Shown: in pieces, positions 1 to 8,724 of the stretch
How the letters are laid out: every line of letters starts with the position of its first letter
How positions within the stretch are numbered: the stretch's first letter is position 1
Assembly: GCA_037969115.1 (NCBI GenBank)
Contig: JBBKWQ010000235.1
Coordinates: 1 to 14,899, forward strand
Length of the DNA: 14,899 nt
Origin: JBBKWQ01 sp037969115
Lineage (GTDB): Bacteria; Actinomycetota; Acidimicrobiia; Acidimicrobiales; Ilumatobacteraceae
Direction of reading: 5' to 3'
Program-made: the position numbers and the translations under genes
The notes under the pieces: generated by a model
Seen by the model: the letters and a program-made list of their open reading frames with translations, nothing else
What the model was told of the DNA's origin: nothing
The model's database searches: none

Positions 1-58
1 TCGCTGCGATGCCCGACACGACGAGCACGACAGCGATGATCCAGAGGAGCAATGCCAT
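1..58 (-). CDS. Small hydrophobic membrane protein, N-terminal fragment
   Basis: Only the first 19 codons are inside the window. They read MALLLWIIAVVLVVSGIAA, an almost unbroken hydrophobic stretch that would form one membrane helix. An AAAGGA ribosome site (65-70 on the minus strand) lies 6 bases before the ATG, which supports a real start. The sequence resembles the beginning of the very small, two-helix membrane proteins of about 45-60 residues that are common in actinobacteria and have no assigned function. That family guess is from memory of their look, not from a search. The gene lies downstream of katG on the same strand, so read-through from katG is possible, but a strong inverted repeat in between suggests a separate or attenuated transcript. 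Confidence 0.6.
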   Translation of the reverse strand, partial: MALLLWIIAVVLVVSGIAA

Positions 59-80
59 GTTGATTCCTTTCCTGAACCGA

Positions 81-104
81 CTCCCGCGCACAGTGCGACG
101 GGAG
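81..104. repeat. Near-perfect inverted repeat in the katG / small-membrane-gene gap
   Basis: The arms CTCCCGCGCAC and GTGCGACGGGAG pair over 11 base pairs with a single bulged A and almost no loop (in RNA a few central pairs would open). It lies 97 bases after the katG stop and 22 bases before the ATG of the small membrane gene. No run of T follows it on either strand, so it is not a textbook Rho-independent terminator. It could be a U-less terminator for katG, an mRNA leader stem of the small gene, or a protein-binding site. Confidence 0.5.
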
Positions 105-140
105 AGATCCAGGAAACTAATCCGATGGAACGGCCACTAC

Positions 141-154
141 CACCCTCAAGGGTG
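141..154 (-). terminator. Short hairpin after katG, weak terminator candidate
   Basis: CACCC and GGGTG pair around a four-base loop, 47 bases beyond the katG stop codon. The stem is only 5 base pairs and no T tract follows on the minus strand. It is listed because it is one of two hairpins between katG and the next gene; the stem at 81-104 is stronger. Confidence 0.2.
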
Positions 155-201
155 ATTCACGAGATGGCGACCGCCGGGCCGACGAGGCGTACAGGCTCGA
201 A

Positions 202-2421
<2,220 letters not shown>

Positions 2422-2425
2422 AACT

Positions 2426-2432
2426 GCTCCTT
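2426..2432 (-). promoter_or_regulatory. katG ribosome binding site
   Basis: AAGGAGC on the minus strand with its GGAG core 5 bases before the ATG at 2421. It decides the katG start against the in-frame ATG at 2436. Confidence 0.8.
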
Positions 2433-2479
2433 GCAATGGTGTTACTGAGTGTGGGTCTGACGGTGGTGTGGAATCGGGA

Positions 2480-2923
2480 TCAGGTCGACGACGACCCCGA
2501 TGGGGCCGCCTGCTTTCGGCACGACGGGCAGTGCCCCCAGTAGACGACCTCGGCTTCGTCGATCTCGAAACCGTGGTCGTCGTCGGCGGTGAGGCAGGGC
2601 ACCGATCCGACAGCGCAGTCGATGTCGAACATGATGCTGCAGCCTCGGCAGATGAGGTGGTGGTGATTGTCGCCCACCCGATCTTCGTAGCGGGCAGCGG
2701 ATCCGGTGGGCTGAATCCGGCGGACGAGGTTCTTTTCGACGAGCACGCCGAGCGTGTCGTAGACAGCCTGGCGAGAGATCGACCCGATGACCGCCCGGAC
2801 GTCGTCGGTGAGGTCGTCGGCGGTGGCGTGAGGATGCGACGACACCGACCGCATGATCGCCAACCGCTGGGCGGTCACTTGCACTCCGTGTTGCCGCAGC
2901 AGCTGATCGACTCCATCGGTCAT
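2480..2923 (-). CDS. furA: Fur-family redox/metal-dependent repressor FurA
   Basis: DNA-binding repressor of the Fur family, 147 residues, expected to control itself and katG. Residues 1-80 form the winged-helix DNA-binding part, with SRQAVYDTLGVL as the recognition region and the linker IQPTGSAARYEDRVGDNHHH, closely matching mycobacterial FurA by eye. The dimerisation part has the His cluster HHH (87-89), the pair Cys92-x-x-Cys95 and the pair Cys132-x-x-Cys135, consistent with metal binding and with a peroxide- or thiol-sensitive site. It lies directly upstream of katG in the same orientation. The promoter candidate is so close to the ATG that the mRNA may be nearly leaderless, and no ribosome site is seen before the start. 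In mycobacteria FurA represses this operon and oxidants relieve it; applying that here is inference from gene order and similarity. A peroxide sensor of PerR type is the main alternative name. Confidence 0.93.
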   Translation of the reverse strand: MTDGVDQLLRQHGVQVTAQRLAIMRSVSSHPHATADDLTDDVRAVIGSISRQAVYDTLGVLVEKNLVRRIQPTGSAARYEDRVGDNHHHLICRGCSIMFDIDCAVGSVPCLTADDDHGFEIDEAEVVYWGHCPSCRKQAAPSGSSST

Positions 2924-2932
2924 GAAGCGCCC

Positions 2933-2961
2933 ATGTTGGCACGAGTTCTGGACTCAGTCAA
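2933..2961 (-). promoter_or_regulatory. Candidate furA-katG promoter with possible FurA operator
   Basis: On the minus strand TTGACT (2956-2961) is followed after 17 bases by CAACAT (2933-2938), 9 bases before the furA ATG. The -35 is good; the -10 keeps only the A, A and T of positions 2, 5 and 6. The 9-base palindrome GACTCAGTC (2951-2959) overlaps the -35, where an autoregulating Fur protein would be expected to bind. Transcription would begin almost at the start codon, which fits the missing ribosome site. Promoter and operator are both inferred from sequence only. Confidence 0.5.
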
Positions 2962-2966
2962 ATAAT
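2936..2966 (+). promoter_or_regulatory. Candidate divergent promoter for the sulfation cluster
   Basis: On the plus strand TTGGCA (2936-2941) and AATAAT (2961-2966) each differ from consensus at one base, but the spacer is 19 bases, slightly long. The elements lie on top of the furA promoter on the other strand. Transcription would start near 2973 and leave a leader of about 120 bases before the GTG at 3094. That leader holds the palindrome GTCGTCGACGAC (3047-3058) and three copies of GATGTC (2991, 3018, 3065). No riboswitch class was recognised there. Confidence 0.4.
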
Positions 2967-3093
2967 GGATCAACCTCGATAAAGCGGCCCGATGTCGTAC
3001 CGTCGAATCGACCTCGCGATGTCTACGATTCGGAAGGCAACGACCCGTCGTCGACGACCCGACCGATGTCGACCCCACCGATGAGGCAGCGAT

Positions 3094-3927
3094 GTGAGCA
3101 AACCCGAGAAGTGGTTCGAGCCGGCGAACAAGTTGTTTCCTCATCAGGTCGGCTTCACCGCACCGCCGATGGATTTCGATGCTGCCCCGTCGGATTTCTT
3201 ACGCATCTGCCCGACCACCGTCGGCGTGCACGGCCGGCTACTCCATGTGCCCGGGTACCAACACGAACTGCACCAGCGCGCCGACAACTTCCATCTACTC
3301 GAAGAGGTCGTCCACTGCATGTCGAACGCGGGAGCCGACGTCGTCGGGCAGGTCGGCACCAATTGGGTGCACGCCAACGGCACCGACGTGCACGACATCA
3401 GGCGGTGGGTGAGCGAGGTCAGCGAGAAGTACGAGACGCCCTTTCACATGGCCGGCATGACGCTCGTCGACGCCTGTGAGGCGATGGGCTACGAGCGGAT
3501 CGCGTTGAACTCGGTGTACTTCTGGCCGGACTGGCGCGACGGCGTGGTCCGCTTCCTGCGAAGCGCCGACATCGACGTGGTCTGGTACGGCAACTTCGTG
3601 GATCAGGGCTGGTACCCGACCCAACAACAAGTCAACGACCTCACCTGGATCTTCCCGGGAGAACTCGCCATCGACTCGATGCGATACACGCTCGACCAGG
3701 CGCCCGACGTCGACGCCATCCTCGTCAACGGCATGTCCAACTACCGTGACGCGAGCGGGCAGCCGCGACGGCTCGTGAGTCTCGTTGCAGAAATCGAAGC
3801 AGCGATCGACAAGCCGATCGTCTCGGCCGACGTCTCGCTCTATTGGGCGATGTTGCGCACGCTCGGCGTCACACCGGTCGGCCCACAGGGCTCGCTCCTG
3901 TCATCGCTCCCAGGCTCTACGACGTGA
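3094..3927 (+). CDS. Asp/Glu-racemase-superfamily protein (arylmalonate decarboxylase / maleate isomerase-like), catalytic Cys positions lost
   Basis: A 277-residue protein with the layout of the aspartate/glutamate racemase superfamily, nearest in look to arylmalonate decarboxylase and maleate cis-trans isomerase. The marks are RICPTTVGVHGRLLHVPGY (37-55), ADVVGQVGTNWV (81-92) and the C-terminal PIVSADVSLYWAMLRTLGV (241-259). The family normally uses one or two catalytic cysteines, one after the strand around residue 88 and one after ILV around residue 213. Here both places read Gly (QVG-TN and LVNG-MSN), and the remaining cysteines (39, 75, 128) do not fall at those sites. The enzyme may therefore have different chemistry or a binding role. 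The start is GTG with GAGG (3083-3086) 7 bases ahead. It ends 16 bases before the sulfotransferase start and heads the PAPS cluster, so its ligand may be the acceptor or product of sulfation (inference). Family call by eye; function unknown. Confidence 0.7.
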   Translation: MSKPEKWFEPANKLFPHQVGFTAPPMDFDAAPSDFLRICPTTVGVHGRLLHVPGYQHELHQRADNFHLLEEVVHCMSNAGADVVGQVGTNWVHANGTDVHDIRRWVSEVSEKYETPFHMAGMTLVDACEAMGYERIALNSVYFWPDWRDGVVRFLRSADIDVVWYGNFVDQGWYPTQQQVNDLTWIFPGELAIDSMRYTLDQAPDVDAILVNGMSNYRDASGQPRRLVSLVAEIEAAIDKPIVSADVSLYWAMLRTLGVTPVGPQGSLLSSLPGSTT

Positions 3928-3931
3928 CATG

Positions 3932-3936
3932 AAGGA
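3932..3936 (+). promoter_or_regulatory. Sulfotransferase ribosome binding site
   Basis: AAGGA with 7 bases to the ATG at 3944. It favours this start over the in-frame ATG at 3929, which lies one base after the previous stop codon and has no ribosome site. Confidence 0.6.
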
Positions 3937-3943
3937 TGAACGA

Positions 3944-4711
3944 ATGTTCCTGACCCTCTGGGCAACTCCGAGATCGACGTCGACCGCTTTCGAATGGATG
4001 ATGCGAGAGCGCGGCGACTTCGAGTGTTTCCACGAACCATGGAACGAGTTGTACTACTACGGCGAAGACCGTCGCAGCGATCGTGACCGAAATGTGGCGT
4101 CGAAGCCCGGCCACAACTACGCATCGGTGTGGGCCGAACTCGTCCGGGGAAGCGCGAAGGGTCACGTGTTCGTCAAGGACTTCGCGTATTCGATCGAACA
4201 CGATCTCGACGACGACAAGCTCGACGCAATGAGCCATGCGTTTCTCATCAGGGACCCGCTGCGCGTCGTGCAGGGACTGGCCAAGCACTGGCCCGACTGC
4301 ACGTTCGCCGAGGTCGGGTTCGAGTCGTTACACAGGTTGTTCCATCGCGTCGCCGACCGCCTCGGCACAGCTCCGCCGGTGATGTACTCGGGCGATCTGC
4401 TCGACGACCCTGCGGGCACCACGCGGGCGTTCTGCGAAACGGTTGGCATCCCGTTCATCGCCGAAGCGCTCGAGTGGGATGCCGGTGACCGCAGCGAAGT
4501 TTCGTGGTACGGCGAGGGCACCGGCCCATGGCATGACAACTTGCGGGCGAGCACCGGCATCCAGAAGCCGACGACCGAATATCCGTCGCTGGACGACAAT
4601 CCCCGCCTGTTCGAGTTCTACGAACGCTGCGTGCCGCTCTTCGGCGAGTTGAAGCAGCATGCCTTCGCGCCGATTCCCGATCCGGCCGTCACTCCGAATT
4701 CGTCGACGTGA
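3944..4711 (+). CDS. PAPS-dependent sulfotransferase-like protein
   Basis: A 255-residue protein of the P-loop-like sulfotransferase fold, expected to move a sulfo group from PAPS to an unknown acceptor and release PAP. The N-terminal LWATPRSTSTAFEWMM (5-20) is the 5'-phosphosulfate-binding loop in the form seen in the TPRS-ST branch of bacterial and fungal sulfotransferase-like proteins. FLIRDPLRVVQGLAKHW (100-116) corresponds to the 3'-phosphate-binding region and keeps Arg103. The usual serine nine positions into that motif is Gly111 here. Lys78 in FVKDF and the loop SGDLLDDP (149-156) fit the fold. No signal peptide or membrane helix is visible, so it should be cytosolic. The neighbours make PAPS and remove PAP, which supports true sulfotransfer. 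The substrate cannot be told; a non-sulfotransferase P-loop role is the alternative. An ATG 15 bases upstream would add five residues. Confidence 0.82.
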   Translation: MFLTLWATPRSTSTAFEWMMRERGDFECFHEPWNELYYYGEDRRSDRDRNVASKPGHNYASVWAELVRGSAKGHVFVKDFAYSIEHDLDDDKLDAMSHAFLIRDPLRVVQGLAKHWPDCTFAEVGFESLHRLFHRVADRLGTAPPVMYSGDLLDDPAGTTRAFCETVGIPFIAEALEWDAGDRSEVSWYGEGTGPWHDNLRASTGIQKPTTEYPSLDDNPRLFEFYERCVPLFGELKQHAFAPIPDPAVTPNSST

Positions 4712-4742
4712 ACATGCATTTCCCGCTCCCCGAGCATTTACT

Positions 4743-4747
4743 GGAGG
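4743..4747 (+). promoter_or_regulatory. Ribosome binding site supporting a TTG start
   Basis: A full GGAGG six bases before TTG at 4754. No ATG or GTG is in frame at a workable distance, so the rare TTG start is well supported. Confidence 0.75.
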
Positions 4748-4753
4748 ACCGAA

Positions 4754-5743
4754 TTGGTCACTGACACGGAACGGGCCGCGGCGGTCGAAGCCGTGCGCGA
4801 CGCTGCTGCGTTGTGCCGCGGCGCTCAGGGACGCCTCGTCGCCGGCGACACTCTCACGAAGGGCGACGACAGCCCGGTCACGGTGGCTGACTTCGCGGCG
4901 CAGGCGGTGGTGTGCGCCACGCTGACCGAACGACTCGGCCGGATCGAGCTCGTCGGCGAGGAAGATTCCGACGACCTGCTCGGCGACAACGGAAGCGGTG
5001 ACCGCGGCTCGCTGCTCGACGGCGTGGTCGAGCTCGTGCGTGGTACGCGCGGCCCTGACGTCGGCGAGGGCGACGTGGTCGACTGGATCGCCGTGGGTCA
5101 TGGCGATGGCACCAGTGACCGGTACTGGACGCTCGACCCGATCGACGGCACCAAGGGATTCCTACGGGGCGACCAGTACGCGATCGCGCTGGCCCTCATC
5201 GATCGTGGCGAGGTCGTGCTCGGCGTGCTCGGATGTCCCAACCTCCCCAACGCCGACGGTTCGGTCGGCGCCACGTTGGTGGCCTCGGATGACTCGTGCG
5301 AAGCCTGGTACGGCTCCGCGACGCACCCCGTCGCAGTCGGCGTCTCCGCGCCGGGTTCGCTCGCCGAAGCCAGGTTCTGTGAGTCGGTCGAGTCGGCCCA
5401 CTCCGATCACGACCAGTCCGCCCAGATCGCCGCCCGCCTCGGGATCACCACCGAACCGTTCCGTGTCGACAGCCAATGCAAGTACGCGGCCGTGGCGCGG
5501 GGCGACGCGTCGATCTACCTCCGTCTGCCGACTCGCAGCGACTACCGCGAGAAGATCTGGGACCACGCCGCCGGCAAGTTCGTGGTCGAATGCGCCGGTG
5601 GGCGTGTCACCGACGTGAGCGGTGCAGTGCTCGAGTTCGGTCACGGCCGCCGATTGGAGGTCAACCGAGGGGTGATCGCAACCGATGGCCACTTCCACGA
5701 CGAGATTCTCGCCGCGGTGCAACATGTGCTCGCGGAGGCGTGA
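4754..5743 (+). CDS. cysQ: 3'(2'),5'-bisphosphate nucleotidase (CysQ/Hal2-type PAP phosphatase)
   Basis: Magnesium-dependent, lithium-sensitive-type phosphatase of the inositol monophosphatase superfamily that hydrolyses PAP to AMP and may also act on PAPS. It keeps sulfotransfer running by removing the inhibitory product. In 329 residues it shows KGDDSPVTVAD (36-46), the metal-binding GEED (68-71), the central DPIDGTKGFLRG (128-139) with Asp128 and Asp131, and WDHAAG (269-274) with Asp270. TKGFLRG after the DGT motif is typical of the Hal2/bisphosphate nucleotidase branch rather than of plain inositol monophosphatase. An insertion of roughly 35 residues (about 75-115) lies between the GEED and DPIDGT motifs. 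The start is TTG. The gene stops two bases before the cysD start, so translation is probably coupled. Confidence 0.9.
   Translation: MVTDTERAAAVEAVRDAAALCRGAQGRLVAGDTLTKGDDSPVTVADFAAQAVVCATLTERLGRIELVGEEDSDDLLGDNGSGDRGSLLDGVVELVRGTRGPDVGEGDVVDWIAVGHGDGTSDRYWTLDPIDGTKGFLRGDQYAIALALIDRGEVVLGVLGCPNLPNADGSVGATLVASDDSCEAWYGSATHPVAVGVSAPGSLAEARFCESVESAHSDHDQSAQIAARLGITTEPFRVDSQCKYAAVARGDASIYLRLPTRSDYREKIWDHAAGKFVVECAGGRVTDVSGAVLEFGHGRRLEVNRGVIATDGHFHDEILAAVQHVLAEA
5734..5738 (+). promoter_or_regulatory. cysD ribosome binding site inside the end of cysQ
   Basis: GGAGG, seven bases before the ATG at 5746, placed over the last codons of cysQ. A weaker GGGAG (5788-5792) lies only four bases before the in-frame ATG at 5797, so two starts are possible. 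Confidence 0.6.
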
Positions 5744-5745
5744 GA

Positions 5746-6768
5746 ATGCATCGGACAGACGCGCCGACCACGTCTGTGCACAACGTTGGGAGCAGCATGA
5801 CGACCAATAACACGAGCGACACCACTGCGAGCGTGCCGGTAGTGGCCGCTGCACCCCAGATCACAGCCGGTCGTCTGACCCACCTGCAACGGCTCGAGTC
5901 CGAGGCGATCCACATCATGCGCGAGGCGGTCGCCGAGAGCCGACGCCCGGCGATGCTGTACTCGATCGGCAAGGACAGCTCGGTGATGGTGCACCTCGCG
6001 TCGAAGGCCTTCTTTCCGTCCAAGCCGCCGTTCCCGCTCGTCCACGTCGATACGACCTGGAAGTTCTCCGAGATGTACGCCTTCCGCGACGAGATGGTGC
6101 GACGACTCGGCCTCGAGCTGATCGTGCACCAGAACCCCGAGTGTGTGGAACGCGGCATCAATCCGTTCGACCACGGCTCCGCGCTGCACACCGAAATGTG
6201 GAAGACCGACGGGTTGAAGCAGGCGATCGACACCAACGAGTTCGATCTCTGTTTCGGAGGCGCACGACGCGACGAGGAGAAGTCGCGCTCCAAGGAGCGG
6301 GTGTTCTCGGTGCGGTCGCGGCAGCATCAGTGGGATCCGAAGCGACAGCGTCCCGAATTGTGGTCGGTGTACAACGTTCGTCGCAGCCCGGGTGAGACGA
6401 TGCGCGTGTTCCCGATCTCGAACTGGACGGAACTCGATGTCTGGCAGTACGTCCACCTCGAACAGATCCCGGTCGTGCCGCTCTATTTCGCCGCTCCCCG
6501 CCCGGTCGTCGACCGCGGAGGCGTGCTCATCATGGTCGACGACGACCGCATGCGACTCGACACCGGGGAGGAACCGATGATCGAGAAGGTGCGGTTCCGC
6601 ACGCTCGGCTGCTACCCGCTGTCAGGGGCGATCAAGAGCGACGCCGACTCCTTCGCCGGGATCATCCAGGAAATGTTGCTGACCACGACGTCTGAGCGTC
6701 AGGGTCGCATCATCGACTTCGACGGCGCCGCATCGATGGAGCAGAAGAAGCAAGGGGGATACTTCTGA
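5746..6768 (+). CDS. cysD: Sulfate adenylyltransferase small subunit CysD
   Basis: ATP-pyrophosphatase-fold subunit of the CysDN ATP sulfurylase; it makes adenosine 5'-phosphosulfate (APS) from sulfate and ATP, driven by GTP hydrolysis in CysN. The PP-loop YSIGKDSS (72-79) is intact and is followed by HVDTTWKF and EMYAFRD, the sulfate/ATP-binding FGGARRDEEKSRSKER, and ISNWTELDVW, all hallmarks of CysD. The family core begins at LTHLQRLESEAIHIMRE (from residue 44). The protein therefore has an N-terminal extension of about 43 residues, low in complexity and rich in Thr, Ala and Val, from the 5746 start, or about 26 residues from the ATG at 5797. With the upstream start it is 340 residues against about 300 usually. 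It lies two bases after cysQ and 46 bases before cysNC, its partner. Confidence 0.96.
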   Translation: MHRTDAPTTSVHNVGSSMTTNNTSDTTASVPVVAAAPQITAGRLTHLQRLESEAIHIMREAVAESRRPAMLYSIGKDSSVMVHLASKAFFPSKPPFPLVHVDTTWKFSEMYAFRDEMVRRLGLELIVHQNPECVERGINPFDHGSALHTEMWKTDGLKQAIDTNEFDLCFGGARRDEEKSRSKERVFSVRSRQHQWDPKRQRPELWSVYNVRRSPGETMRVFPISNWTELDVWQYVHLEQIPVVPLYFAAPRPVVDRGGVLIMVDDDRMRLDTGEEPMIEKVRFRTLGCYPLSGAIKSDADSFAGIIQEMLLTTTSERQGRIIDFDGAASMEQKKQGGYF

Positions 6769-6814
6769 TGCGGGTGCCATCACACCACGCCGACGGCCGA
6801 GGAACCGATCGCTG

Positions 6815-8716
6815 ATGGCGCACCGCTCCGAGCTGATCGCCGAAGACATCGACGCGTACCTCGCGTCGCATCAGTACAAGAGCTTGCTGCGATTCATCAC
6901 GTGCGGCAGCGTCGATGACGGCAAGAGCACGCTGATCGGGCGCCTGCTGTACGAGTCGCACCTCGTGTTCGAAGATCATCTCGCGATGCTCGAGGCCGAC
7001 TCGGCCAGGGTCGGCACGCAGGGCAGCGACCTCGATTTCGCACTCCTCCTCGACGGACTGGCAGCAGAGCGGGAACAGGGCATCACCATCGACGTCGCCT
7101 ACCGCTACTTCTCCACGGAGTTACGCAAGTTCATCGTTGCCGACACACCGGGGCACGAGCAGTACACACGCAACATGGTGACCGGGGCATCCACAGCTGA
7201 TGTTGCGGTGATCCTGGTCGACGCCCGAAAGGGGGTGCTCACCCAGACCCGTCGCCACAGCTACCTGGTGTCGCTGCTCGGAATCAAACGTGTGATCGTC
7301 GCAGTGAACAAGATGGACCTCGTCGACTATTCGGAGGAGATCTTCGAGGCGATCAAGACGGAGTACCTCGACTTCGCCGCTCGCATCGGACTCGACGACA
7401 CCACGTTCGTCCCGTTGTCCGCGCTGCAAGGCGACAACCTGACCGAGCCGAGCCACAACACGCTCTGGTACCACGGTCCCACGCTCATGGGATACCTCGA
7501 AACCGTCCCGGTCGACGACGACACCGCCTTGTCGCCGTTCCGCATGCCCGTGCAGTGGGTGAACCGGCCCAACCTCGACTTCCGTGGATTCTCGGGACGT
7601 ATCGTCGGCGGCTCGATCCGGCCGGGCGATCCGGTGCGGGTGCTCCCTGCCGGCACGACGAGCACGGTCGAGCGCATCGTCACCATGGACGGCGACCTTT
7701 CGGAGGCGATCGCCGGTCAATCGGTCACGCTGACATTCGCAGACGAGATCGACGCGAGTCGGGGTGACGTGATCTGCGCGGCAGATTCGCCGGCCGAGGT
7801 GGCCGATCAGTTCGAAGCCCACGTCGTCTGGATGCACGAGGATGCGATGCTGCCGGGCCGGCCGTACCTCATGAAACTCGGCACGCGCACGGTGGGTCTC
7901 ACGATCGGCAATCCGAAGTATCGGATCGACGTGAACAGCCTCGATCACCTGGCGGCCGCCACGCTCGAACTGAACGAGATCGGCGTGTGCAACCTCAGCC
8001 TCGATCGGGCGATCCCGTTCGATCCGTACACGGACAACCGCGACACTGGTGGGTTCGTCATCATCGACAAGCTCACCCAGAACACCGTCGGTGCCGGCCT
8101 GCTGAGATTTGCGCTACGCCGCTCGCACAACATCCACTGGCAGGAGATGCACGTCGAAAAGGCGTCGCGCGCCGAGATGAACGACCACCGCCCGGGCATC
8201 GTGTGGCTCACCGGTCTGTCGGGTTCCGGCAAGTCTACGATCGCCAACATCGTCGAGTCGAAACTGTATGCAATGGGCGTACGCACCTACCTGCTCGACG
8301 GCGACAACGTTCGCCATGGGCTCAACCGAGACCTCGGCTTCACCGACGCCGACCGGGTCGAGAACATCCGGCGCATCGCCGAGGTCTCGGCGCTGATGGT
8401 CGATGCCGGACTGGTGGTCGTGGTCTCGTTCATCTCTCCGTTCCGCGCCGAGCGCCTGCTGGCACGTTCACGGGTGGACGACGGTGAGTTCGTCGAAGTG
8501 CACGTCGACACGCCCCTCGAAGTGGCCGAGGCGCGTGACCCGAAGGGGCTCTACGCCAAGGCGCGGTCGGGGGAACTCGTGAACTTCACCGGGATCGACT
8601 CGCCCTACGAGCCCCCGCTCGATCCCGAGGTGCACGTGAACACTTCGTCGATGAGCGCCGAGCAGGCCGCCGACCGGGTGATCGAGGCGCTCCGGACGCG
8701 TGGCATCGTCGGCTGA
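6815..8716 (+). CDS. cysNC: Fused sulfate adenylyltransferase large subunit / APS kinase CysNC
   Basis: Two enzymes in one 633-residue chain. Residues 1-450 are the GTPase subunit of ATP sulfurylase: G1 GSVDDGKST (31-39), G3 DTPGH (110-114) and G4 NKMD (165-168), followed by elongation-factor-like beta-barrel domains. Residues 459-633 are APS kinase, which phosphorylates APS to PAPS: P-loop GLSGSGKST (467-475), DGDNVRHGLNRDLGF (495-509), ISPFRAER (540-547) and DPKGLYAKARSGE (575-587). The fusion is the form known in mycobacteria and rhizobial NodQ. With CysD it gives PAPS from sulfate in one complex. All key motifs look intact. A GAGGAA 10 bases before the ATG is a somewhat distant ribosome site. 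The gene ends 8 bases from the convergent aconitase-X small subunit. Confidence 0.97.
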   Translation: MAHRSELIAEDIDAYLASHQYKSLLRFITCGSVDDGKSTLIGRLLYESHLVFEDHLAMLEADSARVGTQGSDLDFALLLDGLAAEREQGITIDVAYRYFSTELRKFIVADTPGHEQYTRNMVTGASTADVAVILVDARKGVLTQTRRHSYLVSLLGIKRVIVAVNKMDLVDYSEEIFEAIKTEYLDFAARIGLDDTTFVPLSALQGDNLTEPSHNTLWYHGPTLMGYLETVPVDDDTALSPFRMPVQWVNRPNLDFRGFSGRIVGGSIRPGDPVRVLPAGTTSTVERIVTMDGDLSEAIAGQSVTLTFADEIDASRGDVICAADSPAEVADQFEAHVVWMHEDAMLPGRPYLMKLGTRTVGLTIGNPKYRIDVNSLDHLAAATLELNEIGVCNLSLDRAIPFDPYTDNRDTGGFVIIDKLTQNTVGAGLLRFALRRSHNIHWQEMHVEKASRAEMNDHRPGIVWLTGLSGSGKSTIANIVESKLYAMGVRTYLLDGDNVRHGLNRDLGFTDADRVENIRRIAEVSALMVDAGLVVVVSFISPFRAERLLARSRVDDGEFVEVHVDTPLEVAEARDPKGLYAKARSGELVNFTGIDSPYEPPLDPEVHVNTSSMSAEQAADRVIEALRTRGIVG

Positions 8717-8724
8717 GCGGCCCG

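Noticed and set aside
3094..3927. The racemase-like gene as a pseudogene because of missing catalytic cysteines
   Set aside because: The frame is full length with normal start, ribosome site, codon use and operon position; the other conserved segments are intact.
3785..3928. Upstream extension of the sulfotransferase
   Set aside because: It overlaps the conserved C-terminus of the racemase-like protein; the phosphosulfate loop starts right after the ATG at 3944, which has its own ribosome site.
5476..5745. Upstream extension of CysD into cysQ
   Set aside because: The frame is open there only by chance; the region encodes the conserved C-terminal half of the PAP phosphatase in another frame.
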